From Acidiphilium rubrum (GTDB taxonomy: Bacteria > Pseudomonadota > Alphaproteobacteria > Acetobacterales > Acetobacteraceae): a stretch of DNA of 60,468 nucleotides. Positions 8,197-16,928 of the stretch are shown here, one piece after another; position 1 is the first letter of the stretch, and every line of letters begins with the position of its first letter. A program made the position numbers and the translations under genes. The stretch lies in the NCBI RefSeq assembly GCF_900156265.1, contig NZ_FTNE01000024.1, positions 1 through 60,468 of the forward strand. Direction: 5' to 3'. The notes under the pieces were generated by a model. It did not search any database, was not told the origin of the DNA, and saw nothing but the letters and a program-made list of their open reading frames with translations.

Positions 8197-10211
8197 TGGC
8201 CGGGCCGATCCTGTTCGCACCGCTGGTGCCGGTGCCTGCGCTGGCGGCGCTGAGCACCGTGGCCATCGTGATCGTGCTGCTCGGGCTACGCCGCCGCGCC
8301 CGTGGCACGCTGCTGCGCGCGCTCGGGTTCGCGCTGCTGCTGCTGGTCCTCGCCGGGCCGCGCTGGCAGGTGCAGACCACCACCGGCCTGCACGATATCG
8401 CGCTGGTGATCCGCGATCGATCGCCTTCGATGACGATCGGCCGGCGCGCCGCGATGAGCGATGCGGCGTTTCATCATCTGATGGCACATGTGCCGCCCGG
8501 CACTGATGTGCGCGTGGTGACGCTGCGCGGCGCGGGCGATGACGGCACCAAATTGTTCGGCGCGATGCGCGATGCGCTGGCCACCATCCCGCCCGCACGG
8601 CTGGCCGGCATCATTGCCCTGACCGATGGCGAAGCGACCGATGGGCCCATCCCGATTCCCAAAGGCGTCGCGGTCTCCGGCTTGATTGCGGCGCGCGGCA
8701 ACCAGACCGATCGGGCGCTCGATCTGATCGCGGCACCGCGCTACGGGCTGGTCGGGCATCGTGTGGCGCTGCGGTTCGCGGTGCTCGATCACGGCGTGGC
8801 CGATCACGGCACGCCGGTGCCGGTGACCGTTTCGGTCGATGGCAAGGCGGTTGCGCATGTCATGGCGCCGGTCGGCAACACGATGACGGTGAAGCTGCGG
8901 ATCGCGCACGCCGGTACATCGGTCGTCGCGGTGGCGGCAGAGCCGCTGGCGGGTGAGGTGTCGCGCGCCAATGATCAGGCGGTGTTCGATCTGGCGGGGG
9001 TGCGGCGGCGGCTGACCGTGCTGCTGATCGCCGGCGCGCCCAACCCCGGCCTGCGCACCTGGCGGCTGCTGCTCAAGGCCGACCCCGCCGTGCGGCTGGT
9101 CAATTTCACCATCCTGCGCCTGCCGACCGAACCGCTGGCCGCCCCGGTGAACGACATGGCGCTGATCCCGTTTCCGGTGAACCAGCTGTTCGGCCGCGAC
9201 CTCGGCAAATTCGACCTGATCATCATGGACCAGTTCGCCAACGATGACCTGCTGCTGCCGCCCTACCTCGCCAACATCACCGCGCATGTGCGGGCCGGCG
9301 GCGCCCTGCTGGTTGAAACCGGCCCGGAATTCGAGGGCGAAAACTCACTCGCGCGCTCGCCGCTGGAGCCGATCCTGCCGGTACAGCCGTTCGGCGACGG
9401 CACCGTGACCGGCGGGTTCACCCCGAAATTGACCGGGGATGGCAAGCGCGATCCGGTTACCGCAGCGCTCGCGCATGATCATCTGGCACCATGGTACCGC
9501 TATGAAACCGTGCAACAGACCGGCGGGGTCACGCTGCTGCGCACACCGGGGCCTGCCCGTGCGCCGCTGCTGGTGCTTGCCCATGCCGGCAAGGGACGCG
9601 TCGCCGTGCTGCTGTCCGACCAGTTCTGGCTCTGGGCGCGCGGCGCGCTCGCCCATGATCCTGCCATGGCGGGGCCGGCCGAAGCGCTGCTCCGGCGCAC
9701 CGTGCACTGGCTGCTCGGCGAACCCTCGCTCGCGGCACGGCAACTCACCGCGCAGTTCGACGGCACCACGCTTGATATCACCCGCCAATCGCTGAAAGGC
9801 GGCCCACCCGGCTCGGCCGTGGTCACCGATCCGTCGGGCAAGACCACCACCATCGCCCTGCACGACGCCGGGCCCGGCCGCTACCAGGCACGCCTCGCCG
9901 CAAACGCACAAGGTGTCTGGCAGGTCCGGGCGCACGGCATGACCGCCTACGCCGGCGCCGCCAACGACGATCCGGCGGAACAGGCCGATCTTGCCGCTTC
10001 CGACCGCATCATCGGCCCGCTTGCCACCCACACCGGCGGGCACATCATCTGGCTCGGCAAAACCCCGAACCCCAGCTGGTCCGGCCTGCTCCACCGCCGG
10101 CACGCCGCGCTGGTGACCGGTGAACGTGACATTCCCATCCCGCCCGCGCTGCCAACCGCCATCCTGGCCCTCGCCCTCCTCACCGCGGCTTGGTGGCGCG
10201 AACGCGGCTGA
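8196..10211 (+). CDS. Membrane-anchored vWA-like / amidotransferase-like protein of MoxR operon
   Basis: The 671-residue protein has two N-terminal hydrophobic segments (LAALSTVAIVIVLLGL and ALGFALLLLVLAGPRW), then a vWA-like region starting DIALVIRDRSPSMTIG, where the DxSxS-like metal site is imperfect, and IIALTDGEATDG. A later segment (LIIMDQFANDDLLLP with VRAGGALLVETGPEFEG) resembles class I amidotransferase folds without an obvious catalytic Cys. One C-terminal helix (LPTAILALALLTAAWW) ends the protein. Its ATG overlaps the previous stop by one base (TAATG). It is the last gene of the operon and is followed by a large composite palindrome that could terminate transcription. Confidence 0.82.
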   Translation: MAGPILFAPLVPVPALAALSTVAIVIVLLGLRRRARGTLLRALGFALLLLVLAGPRWQVQTTTGLHDIALVIRDRSPSMTIGRRAAMSDAAFHHLMAHVPPGTDVRVVTLRGAGDDGTKLFGAMRDALATIPPARLAGIIALTDGEATDGPIPIPKGVAVSGLIAARGNQTDRALDLIAAPRYGLVGHRVALRFAVLDHGVADHGTPVPVTVSVDGKAVAHVMAPVGNTMTVKLRIAHAGTSVVAVAAEPLAGEVSRANDQAVFDLAGVRRRLTVLLIAGAPNPGLRTWRLLLKADPAVRLVNFTILRLPTEPLAAPVNDMALIPFPVNQLFGRDLGKFDLIIMDQFANDDLLLPPYLANITAHVRAGGALLVETGPEFEGENSLARSPLEPILPVQPFGDGTVTGGFTPKLTGDGKRDPVTAALAHDHLAPWYRYETVQQTGGVTLLRTPGPARAPLLVLAHAGKGRVAVLLSDQFWLWARGALAHDPAMAGPAEALLRRTVHWLLGEPSLAARQLTAQFDGTTLDITRQSLKGGPPGSAVVTDPSGKTTTIALHDAGPGRYQARLAANAQGVWQVRAHGMTAYAGAANDDPAEQADLAASDRIIGPLATHTGGHIIWLGKTPNPSWSGLLHRRHAALVTGERDIPIPPALPTAILALALLTAAWWRERG

Positions 10212-10215
10212 TGCC

Positions 10216-10464
10216 GGTGGGCTGGGGGCACTGAGGGTAAGTAAGATCAGGGGGCTTTGCCCCCCGAACCCCCACTAAGGGCTTAGCCCTTAGAACCCGC
10301 TAGTTTTAGGCAAGGGGAGGGCTGTCCAGGCCAGATCGGCGGAGCTACCGAGGCAGCGCCCTCCCCTTGCCTAAAACTGATGGATTTTAAAGGCTCCGCC
10401 TTTAACGGGGGTCCAGGGGGCAGAGCCCCTTGGCCTTGCTTACCCTCAGTACCCCCAACCCACC
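10216..10464. repeat. Composite palindromic element A between convergent genes
   Basis: About 250 bp form one nested palindrome. Outer 30-nt arms at 10216-10245 and 10435-10464 match at 27 of 30 positions. Inner 21-bp arms at 10302-10322 and 10358-10378 match perfectly. Short self-complementary hairpins lie between them: GGGGGCTTTGCCCCC near 10250, AAGGGCTTAGCCCTT near 10278, AAAGGCTCCGCCTTT near 10389 and a GGGGCAGAGCCCC unit near 10417. The same modules in reverse orientation form element B at 36755-36985. Position between two convergent genes suggests a bidirectional terminator and/or mobile repeat. Confidence 0.8.
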
Positions 10465-10469
10465 CGACA

Positions 10470-11246
10470 TCAGACGACGATCGGGTGGCTGGCGCCGTCC
10501 ATGGAGATGTTGACGCCGGTGATGTAGCTGGCGCGGTCGGAGGCGAGGAATGTGACGGCGTTTGCGATATCTTCGGGGCTTGCCATGCGGCCGAGCGGGA
10601 TGCGGGCGATGCCGCGGGTGCGGGCTTCATCGGTGGTGATGCCGGCGAGGCGTGCGTCGGATGCGAGGCCTTCGTTGACGCGGTCGGTTTCGGTCAGGCC
10701 GGGGTTGAGGCCGATGACGCGCAGGCCGCGGGGGGCGTAGGCGGTGGCGAGGCCGGCGGTTGCGAGCATGAGGGCGGCGTTGGCGGCACCGCCGGCGAGG
10801 TGGACCGGCGAGGCGATTTTGCCGCCGGCGCCGATGACGTTGATAATCACGCCGCGGCCGCGTGCCGCCATCAGTTTCACCACCGGATCGATCACGTTGA
10901 TGTAGCTGAAGTATTTCGCATCCATTGCGGCGCGCCAATGGGCGGGTGTGAGGTCATCGGGCGGGGTGCGTTTTGCGGCGCCGGCGCTGTTGACCAGGAT
11001 ATCGATCGGGCCGAGGCGGGCTTCGACCTGAGCGACCATTGTGGCGGCCGCATCCGCGTCGATCAGGTCGGCGGCAAAGCCGGTGGCGGATGGGATGGTG
11101 TGCAGGGCGGCGTCGAGATTGGCCTGGCTGCGCGAGCAGATCGCGACGCGGGCACCTTCGTGCGCGAAGGCGACGGCGCAGGCGAGGCCGATGCCTTTGG
11201 AGCCGCCGGTGATCAGGACGCATTTGCCGTCGAGGTTGAGGTTCAT
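10470..11246 (-). CDS. SDR family protein lacking the catalytic Tyr/Lys
   Basis: The 258-residue protein has a good Rossmann start (VLITGGSKGIGLA), the NSAG motif and the C-terminal MDGASHP, so it belongs to the short-chain dehydrogenase/reductase family. The usual YxxxK active site is missing: the aligned segment reads PVHLAGGAANAALML, with His149 in place of Tyr and Gly153 in place of Lys. It may be an atypical SDR or a non-enzymatic NAD(P)-binding protein. It starts 4 bp after the stop of the alpha/beta hydrolase gene, so the two form an operon, and it belongs to the cluster controlled from 12.0-12.15 kb. Confidence 0.82.
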   Translation of the reverse strand: MNLNLDGKCVLITGGSKGIGLACAVAFAHEGARVAICSRSQANLDAALHTIPSATGFAADLIDADAAATMVAQVEARLGPIDILVNSAGAAKRTPPDDLTPAHWRAAMDAKYFSYINVIDPVVKLMAARGRGVIINVIGAGGKIASPVHLAGGAANAALMLATAGLATAYAPRGLRVIGLNPGLTETDRVNEGLASDARLAGITTDEARTRGIARIPLGRMASPEDIANAVTFLASDRASYITGVNISMDGASHPIVV

Positions 11247-11250
11247 CGGG

Positions 11251-12024
11251 TCAGGTCATCCTTTCGATCAGGCCGGCGATCAGCGGCGGGTCCTGGAGTT
11301 GTGGCACGTGGGCAAGCCCGGGGAGAATCTCGAGCGTGGCGCCGGGCAGTGCGGCCGCCAGGGCTTCCGCCATGGCGGGTGGGGTGGCCTGGTCTTCCGC
11401 GCCGACCAGGATGCGGGTTCGGGCGGTGATGCGGGCGATGTCGTTGGTCAGGTCGAGGGTTTCCAGTGCGGCGCAGGCGGCGGCGAACTGGGCCGGGTCG
11501 GTTTGCAGGAAGGCCGACCGCCGTTGTTCGATCAGGTCGGGGTGATCGGCGCGGAAGGCGGCGCCGAACAGGCGGGCCATGGCGGTATCGGCGATGGCGG
11601 GCAGGCCTTTGGCCGCCGCGGCCTCGCGCATGCCGCGAAATGCGGCCCGGCCCGGATCGGAGAAGCGCAGCCCGGCGCCGATCAGGACCATGGCGCCGAC
11701 GCGGGACGGATGATCGAGCGCGAGGCGCAGGGCGAGGAAGCTGCCGAAGCCATTGCCGACGACGAGCGGCGCGGCGGGCAGTGCCAGCGCGGCGATGGTT
11801 TCGGCCAGTGCCGCGGCGATCGGGGCGAGGCCACCCTCGATCGGCGGCAGGCCGGCGAAGCCCGGCAGGTCGAGCACGATGGTTTCGGCACGGGTCGCGA
11901 GCAGCGGCGTGATGCCGGCCCAGCTTGAGCCATCAGCCAGCAATGAGTGCAGGAAAATGATCGGCCGGCCGGCGCCGGTGCGGTGCACGCCGATCCGTTG
12001 CCGCGTGGAAACATGGTCTGTCAT
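11251..12024 (-). CDS. Alpha/beta hydrolase fold protein with Gly at the nucleophile position
   Basis: The 257-residue protein resembles 3-oxoadipate enol-lactonase / meta-cleavage hydrolases, with the oxyanion-hole region IIFLHSLLADGSSW and cap domain. The nucleophile elbow reads VVGNGFGSFLAL, so the expected Ser of GxSxG is Gly92. The acid (ILVGAEDQATPP) and the histidine (GLAHVPQLQDP) are present. It may use another mechanism or not be a hydrolase. Start ATG at 12024 has a GGAGA ribosome binding site; an in-frame GTG at 12045 is less likely. Upstream lies a GATATATCA motif shared with the divergent GntR gene. Confidence 0.8.
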   Translation of the reverse strand: MTDHVSTRQRIGVHRTGAGRPIIFLHSLLADGSSWAGITPLLATRAETIVLDLPGFAGLPPIEGGLAPIAAALAETIAALALPAAPLVVGNGFGSFLALRLALDHPSRVGAMVLIGAGLRFSDPGRAAFRGMREAAAAKGLPAIADTAMARLFGAAFRADHPDLIEQRRSAFLQTDPAQFAAACAALETLDLTNDIARITARTRILVGAEDQATPPAMAEALAAALPGATLEILPGLAHVPQLQDPPLIAGLIERMT

Positions 12025-12045
12025 CGTCTCTCCCTGAGCTGTCAC

Positions 12046-12054
12046 GATATATCA
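12046..12054. promoter_or_regulatory. GATATATCA operator copy 1
   Basis: The 9-base motif lies 22 bp upstream of the hydrolase start and recurs as part of a perfect palindrome at 12119-12130 upstream of the GntR gene. Two copies in one divergent promoter region suggest binding by the GntR regulator encoded next door. Confidence 0.45.
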
Positions 12055-12118
12055 ATGCTGATGCTAGCCGATAAATTTGATTAGTTACAGGCTCTGAATC
12101 CTGCTTGTTTTTTTGATC

Positions 12119-12130
12119 GTGATATATCAC
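12119..12130. promoter_or_regulatory. GTGATATATCAC palindrome, likely GntR operator
   Basis: This perfect 12-bp palindrome lies 21 bp upstream of the regulator start. FCD-type GntR proteins commonly bind short palindromes in their own promoter. Together with the copy at 12046 it could control both divergent units. Confidence 0.5.
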
Positions 12131-12151
12131 AAACGGAACTGGGGGTTCCAG

Positions 12152-12784
12152 ATGTTGATGCGAACGAGCGTCTATGCCGCGCTGAAGGATGACATCATCG
12201 CCTGTCGCCTGATGCCCGGCACCGAACTGCGCGAGCCCGAGATTGCGGCGCGCTACAGCGTTGGCCGCTCGCCGTTGCGCGAGGCGCTGCTGCGGCTGGA
12301 GGCCGAGGGTCTCGTGGTGATCGTGCCGCGCCAGTACTGCCGGGTCGCGCCGATTTCGCTGCGCGATGCCGCCGATATGTTCGGCCTGCGCCGTGTGCTG
12401 GAACCCGAGGCGGCGCGGCTGGTGGCGCGCACGGCCGACGATGCGGCGCGCACGCGCCTGCTCGCGGTGGCGGCGGGCGATGAGGCGGCGGATTTCATCG
12501 ATGACAACCGGCGGTTCCATTGCACGCTGGCCTCGCTGGCGCCGAACCGCCGGCTGGGGGCCTCTTGCGTCGAGATCATCGAGCAATCGGATCGGCTGGT
12601 CCGGGTCAGCCTCGCTCAGATCGAGGGGCGGCGGCCGGATCTGCTGATCGGCGAACATCGCGCCATCGCGGACGCAGTGGTGCGGGGTGATGCGCGCACC
12701 GCGGCACGGCTGTTACGCGCGCATATCGATGCCGCCGAGACGCGCGTGCTCTCGGCACTGCGGCGGGCCGCCGTGATCGACTGA
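12152..12784 (+). CDS. GntR family regulator with FCD effector domain
   Basis: The 210-residue protein has an N-terminal winged helix (YAALKDDIIACRLMPGTELRE, then IAARYSVGRSPLREALLRLEAEGLV), typical of FadR-subfamily GntR proteins. A helical FCD-like C-terminal domain follows with metal-ligand-type histidines in NRRFHCTLA, GEHRAI and LRAHID. FCD regulators sense small carboxylates. Start ATG at 12152 follows a G-rich ribosome binding site; the frame is open to 12113, but that start would lie within the operator region. It is divergent from the hydrolase/SDR operon and 53 bp upstream of the MFS gene, so it probably regulates the whole cluster. Confidence 0.87.
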   Translation: MLMRTSVYAALKDDIIACRLMPGTELREPEIAARYSVGRSPLREALLRLEAEGLVVIVPRQYCRVAPISLRDAADMFGLRRVLEPEAARLVARTADDAARTRLLAVAAGDEAADFIDDNRRFHCTLASLAPNRRLGASCVEIIEQSDRLVRVSLAQIEGRRPDLLIGEHRAIADAVVRGDARTAARLLRAHIDAAETRVLSALRRAAVID

Positions 12785-12837
12785 ACGATGACACCACCAT
12801 CAATCAATAAAAAATCGAGAATCGGGAGAGAACGACA

Positions 12838-14190
12838 ATGGATCAGGTGATATCGCAAGACAAGGCGATCATGGGTGCTTCGGCGGGGGCGCGGCTCGAT
12901 CGGCTGCCGATCGGCGCGTTTCACCGCCGCGTCATGCTGCTGATCGGCATCGGCATGTTCTTCGACGGGTTCGACATCTATATCGCAGCGACCGTGCTGG
13001 GTGCGACGATCCGCAGCGGGTTCGCAACCTTGCCGCAGGCGGCGCTGTTCGTATCGGCGACTTTCGTGGGGATGATGCTGGGCTCGGTGGTCACCGGGTT
13101 TCTGGGCGACCGGTTCGGCCGACGCTTCACCTATCAGGCCAATCTGGCGATTTTCGGCCTCGCCTCGCTCGCCGCCGCGTTCGCGCCGGGCATGGGCGTG
13201 CTGATCGCGCTGCGCTTCGTGATGGGGTTCGGCCTCGGGGCGGAGAATGTGGTGGGGTATTCGACCCTCACCGAGTTCATCCCGCCGGCGGCGCGCGGCC
13301 GCTGGCTCGGCATGATGGCGGTGATCGTGGTGACCGGCCTGCCGGTTTCGGCCCTGCTGGGTTATGCGCTGGTGCCGCATTTCGGGTGGCGGATCATGTT
13401 CATTCTTGGCGGCATCGGCGCGCTGTTCGTGTGGCAGGCGCGCAAGGCGCTGCCGGAATCGCCGCGCTGGCTGCAGACCGTCGGGCGGGATGCGGAGGCT
13501 GAGGCGTTGCTCGGGCGGATCGAGGCGGAAGCGTCCAACGGCGCGCCGCTGCCGCCGCCGGCGCCCGGCATCGCGGTGCCGCTGCAACCGTTTTCCGCGC
13601 TGTTCGCACCGCCGTTGCTCGCCCGCCTGGTGCTTGGGTGCATCGCGCTGATCGTGATCAACACGCTGATCTACGGGTTCATCACCTGGCTGCCGACCTT
13701 CATGGTCAAGCAGGGGCTGAGTGTGGCGCAGAGTTTCGGCTATGCCGTGCTGATGGCGCTGGGTGCGCCGATCGGCTCGGCGATCGGCGCGTTCGGGGCG
13801 GATCGCTGGGGGCGCAAGCCGTGTATCGTCGTGGCATCAGCCCTCGCCATCGTGTTCGGCGCGATCTATCCGTTCGTGCGCGATCCGGCGTTTCTGCCGG
13901 TGATCGGTTTCGCTCTGACCATTCCGATCTATATCCTGGTCGCCATGCTGTTCGCGATCTACATTCCCGAATTGTTCCCGACCGAAATCCGGCTGCGCGC
14001 GGCCGGAATTTGTAACATGTTCGGGCGCGGTGCGACCATCATCACGCCGTTCATGGTGATCCGTCTGTTCGCCGATTATGGCGTCAAGGGCGTGCTGGCC
14101 ATGATGATCGGGCTGCTGCTCGCGCTGATCGTGGCGGTGCTGGTGCTGGGTGTTGAAACCAGGCAGCGCCGGCTGGAGGCGATTGCCTGA
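12838..14190 (+). CDS. MFS transporter, aromatic acid / metabolite:H+ symporter type
   Basis: This 450-residue protein has the 12-helix layout of the major facilitator superfamily. The DGFDIYI motif in helix 1 (residues 43-49), GFLGDRFGRR in the loop between helices 2 and 3 (87-96) and RFVMGFGLGAE in helix 4 are characteristic of the AAHS and related sugar-porter groups that carry organic acids. A GGGAGAG ribosome binding site precedes the ATG. It is followed after 1 bp by the XDH-family gene, so substrate import and oxidation may be linked. The substrate is unknown. Confidence 0.88.
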   Translation: MDQVISQDKAIMGASAGARLDRLPIGAFHRRVMLLIGIGMFFDGFDIYIAATVLGATIRSGFATLPQAALFVSATFVGMMLGSVVTGFLGDRFGRRFTYQANLAIFGLASLAAAFAPGMGVLIALRFVMGFGLGAENVVGYSTLTEFIPPAARGRWLGMMAVIVVTGLPVSALLGYALVPHFGWRIMFILGGIGALFVWQARKALPESPRWLQTVGRDAEAEALLGRIEAEASNGAPLPPPAPGIAVPLQPFSALFAPPLLARLVLGCIALIVINTLIYGFITWLPTFMVKQGLSVAQSFGYAVLMALGAPIGSAIGAFGADRWGRKPCIVVASALAIVFGAIYPFVRDPAFLPVIGFALTIPIYILVAMLFAIYIPELFPTEIRLRAAGICNMFGRGATIITPFMVIRLFADYGVKGVLAMMIGLLLALIVAVLVLGVETRQRRLEAIA

Positions 14191-14191
14191 C

Positions 14192-16504
14192 ATGGATCGA
14201 TCGATGCTGAACCACCGCCCGACCCAATCCGAACGCGACCGCACCCGCTGGGTGACCGGAGCGGGGCGCTACACCGCCGATATCGCGGTGCCGGATGCGC
14301 TGAGCGCCACCTTTCTGCGCTCGCCGCATGCCCATGCCGAGATCGTTTCGATCGATATCGGCGCCGCACTTGCAATGCCCGGCGTGATCGCCGTGCTGAC
14401 CGGGGCGGATTGCGCGGACGCCGGCTTCGGCAATTTCCGCGGCCTGATGCGCTACGGGGCCGACGGGCCACACCCGCTGATCGTGCCGTTCCGACCGGTG
14501 CTGGCCCACCAGCGGGTGCGCCATGTCGGCGAGGCGGTGGCCTGCGTCATTGCGACCAGCGAGAGCGCAGCGCTCGATGCGAGCGAGGCGATTGCGGTGA
14601 CCTATCGTGACCTGCCCGCCGTGATCGGCATCGATGCGGCGGGCAAGGCGGATGCCCCGGCGGTCCATCCGCAAGCGCCGGGAAACCTCGCCTTCGCGCA
14701 TCAGGCCGGCGATGCTGCGGCGGTGCGGGCCGCGTTCGACGCTGCTGAAACAATCGTGGCGACGGCGTTCGACCTGCCGCGGCTGGCGCCTACGACGATG
14801 GAGCTACGCGGCATCATCGCCCGCTACGACGAGGCGGCAGGGATTTATCATTTGATCACGCCGCATCAGGGTATCAACGAAATCCGGGCCGATCTGGCGG
14901 CGGTGCTGAACGTACCCGAGGCCAGGATCAGCATCGAGCTGCCCGATGTCGGCGGCGGGTTCGGCGCACGCAGCCCGGCCTATCCCGAACATGCCGCCCT
15001 GCTGCTCGCCGCGCGCCGCACCGGCCGGGCGGTGCGCTGGGTCGCGAGCCGGAGCGAGTCGTTCCTGACCGATTACTATGGCCGCAGCACGCGACTCGCC
15101 GGGCGGCTGGCGCTCGATGCGGCGGGGCGGTTCACCGGGCTCGAGATCACCTACGAGACCGATCTCGGCGCGTATATCACCACGGTCGGCGCCTTCGTGA
15201 ACGTGCACAACCCGTTGATGAGCGGCAGCGGCACCTACGGTATTTCCGCGATTGCCGCCAATTTCCGCCAGTATTTCACCAATACCGGCCCGATCGGGCC
15301 GTATCGCGGCGCCGGACGGCCGGATGTGGCGTTGCTGATCGAACGGCTGGTCGATCGCGCCGCGACCGCGCTGGGGGCGGACCCACTCGAACTGCGCCGC
15401 CTGAATGCGATTCCGCGCACCGCCTTCCCTTATCGGACCGCGCTGGGATCGACCTACGACAGCGCCGATTACGCTGCCCTGATCGATGCGGCGCATCAGG
15501 CCTCGGACTGGGATGGGTTTGCCGCAAGGCGCACCGAGGCACAGGTGCGCGGCCGGTTGCGCGGGCGTGGCGTGGCATTGTTCACCGAAATCGCCGGCGG
15601 CGGTGCCGCGACGCGCGATGAGGCGCGGGTTGTTCTGGGCGTGACCGGTGGCCGGGCGACCGCGCGGATCGAAACCGTGACCGGCGGCAGCGGCCAGAGT
15701 CAGGCCGAGACCTATGCGTTCATTCTGGCCGAGCGGCTCGGGATGGACCCCGCCGATATCGAACTCGCAGCGAGTCCGGCGCATTCGACGCTGAACGGCG
15801 GTGGCTCGATCGGCTCGCGATCAACCCTGAGTGCCGGCAGCGCGATCGCCGATGCGGGTGATCAGCTGCGCCGGCACCTGCTGGCCGCCGCCGGGCTGCG
15901 GGCCAATGCGCCGCCCGCGGAGTTGATCATGGCGGGTGGCGCGATCTGCCGGCCGGATGGCAGCGTCGTGCTGACGCTGGCTGAGGCCATCGCCGCGGCC
16001 GATGCGCCGCTCGATGTGGTGGGCGCGGTGCCGGTATCGTCGAGCTTTCCATCGGGCTGCCACGTCGCCGAGGTCGAGATCGATCCGCAGACCGGGCTGG
16101 CCGTGCTGGTGAGCTACGTCGCGATCGATGATTCGGGCGTCGTGCTCAATCCCATCGTCGCGGAAGGCCAGATCCATGGCGGCATCGTGCAGGGATTGGG
16201 CGAGGTATTCGGCGAGGCGATGCAGTATGACGAAACCGGCCAGGTGCTGACCGGCAGCTTCATGGACTACACCATGCCGCGCGCCGCCGATGTGCCGAAT
16301 TTCGTCACCGAGGACCGGCCGACCGCATCGCCCAACAATCCGCTCGGCGTCAAGGGCCTGGGCGAGGCCGGCACCACCGGCGCGCTGGCCGCCGCCGCCA
16401 ATGCGTTCGCCGATGCGCTGGCGATGGTGGGCGCCGAACTGCCGGCGTTTCCGTGCACGGCGCACAGCATCTGGCGCAGCATCCGCACGGCGGGATCGGC
16501 CTGA
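14192..16504 (+). CDS. Xanthine dehydrogenase family molybdopterin-binding subunit
   Basis: The 770-residue protein is a large catalytic subunit of the molybdenum hydroxylase family. It contains the N-terminal a/b hammerhead (RWVTGAGRYTADI, SPHAHAEI), DVGGGFGAR, the PYRGAGRP motif that marks the non-CO-oxidising (form II) group, GGSGQSQAETYAF, and a C-terminal GVKGLGEAGTTG with the catalytic Glu. Such enzymes hydroxylate aldehydes, purines or N-heterocycles and require 2Fe-2S and FAD subunits. Neither partner gene is adjacent, which is unusual. The ATG at 14192 lies just after the MFS stop; an ATG at 14204 is also possible. Confidence 0.92.
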   Translation: MDRSMLNHRPTQSERDRTRWVTGAGRYTADIAVPDALSATFLRSPHAHAEIVSIDIGAALAMPGVIAVLTGADCADAGFGNFRGLMRYGADGPHPLIVPFRPVLAHQRVRHVGEAVACVIATSESAALDASEAIAVTYRDLPAVIGIDAAGKADAPAVHPQAPGNLAFAHQAGDAAAVRAAFDAAETIVATAFDLPRLAPTTMELRGIIARYDEAAGIYHLITPHQGINEIRADLAAVLNVPEARISIELPDVGGGFGARSPAYPEHAALLLAARRTGRAVRWVASRSESFLTDYYGRSTRLAGRLALDAAGRFTGLEITYETDLGAYITTVGAFVNVHNPLMSGSGTYGISAIAANFRQYFTNTGPIGPYRGAGRPDVALLIERLVDRAATALGADPLELRRLNAIPRTAFPYRTALGSTYDSADYAALIDAAHQASDWDGFAARRTEAQVRGRLRGRGVALFTEIAGGGAATRDEARVVLGVTGGRATARIETVTGGSGQSQAETYAFILAERLGMDPADIELAASPAHSTLNGGGSIGSRSTLSAGSAIADAGDQLRRHLLAAAGLRANAPPAELIMAGGAICRPDGSVVLTLAEAIAAADAPLDVVGAVPVSSSFPSGCHVAEVEIDPQTGLAVLVSYVAIDDSGVVLNPIVAEGQIHGGIVQGLGEVFGEAMQYDETGQVLTGSFMDYTMPRAADVPNFVTEDRPTASPNNPLGVKGLGEAGTTGALAAAANAFADALAMVGAELPAFPCTAHSIWRSIRTAGSA

Positions 16505-16513
16505 CCGTCAGGC

Positions 16514-16777
16514 CTATTTGAGCTGGCTGTCCTTGCTGCCGCGCCGGTTGAAGCCGATGTTGGCCGGTCGTTGGTCGGCGGCGGACTGGCAGGCGATGCA
16601 GGTTCGCACGCCGGGCACCGCGTTGCGGCGCGCCTGCGGGATGTCCTCGCCGCATTCCACGCAATGGGTCTGTCCCGCACCGGTCGGCATGCGGGCGCGG
16701 GCGCGCATCACCTCGTCCTTCACGGTATCGTCGATCTGGTCCTGTACCGCCCCGTCCGGGGCCCATCCGTTCGCCAT
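16514..16777 (-). CDS. DksA/TraR family C4 zinc-finger protein
   Basis: The 87-residue protein has the TraR/DksA C4 finger with Cys39, Cys42, Cys60 and Cys63 (CVECGEDIP, then CIACQ) after a short coiled N-terminus containing DTVKDEVMRARARM. It is close in size to the YbiI-type short members. These proteins can bind the RNA polymerase secondary channel, but short members are less studied. The frame is open to 16894, but the ATG at 16777 begins the conserved part. It converges on the XDH gene with 9 bp between stops. Confidence 0.85.
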   Translation of the reverse strand: MANGWAPDGAVQDQIDDTVKDEVMRARARMPTGAGQTHCVECGEDIPQARRNAVPGVRTCIACQSAADQRPANIGFNRRGSKDSQLK

Positions 16778-16880
16778 TGTCCTGGTCCGGTTTGCTGGTT
16801 GCGCCGATCCTGCAACATGGGACGGCTGAGCCGCGTTGGAAAGCACCGATTCTGCGGTGAATTGCGGAATGTCGGCTGAG

Positions 16881-16894
16881 TTGATCAGGATCAA
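16881..16894. promoter_or_regulatory. Perfect FNR/FixK box TTGATCAGGATCAA
   Basis: The site matches TTGAT-N4-ATCAA exactly. Its centre is 41.5 bp upstream of the A of the hemN ATG at 16929, the class II activator position if transcription starts at the start codon. It lies between divergent genes and could also affect the DksA/TraR gene. Confidence 0.85.
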
Positions 16895-16928
16895 GGCGCG
16901 ATCGAGCCAATCGGTCTAGCGTTCGCTC

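Noticed and set aside
10380-11429. Plus-strand Gly/Ala-rich open frame opposite the SDR gene
   Set aside because: Begins in the palindromic element and is a shadow of the SDR and hydrolase genes.
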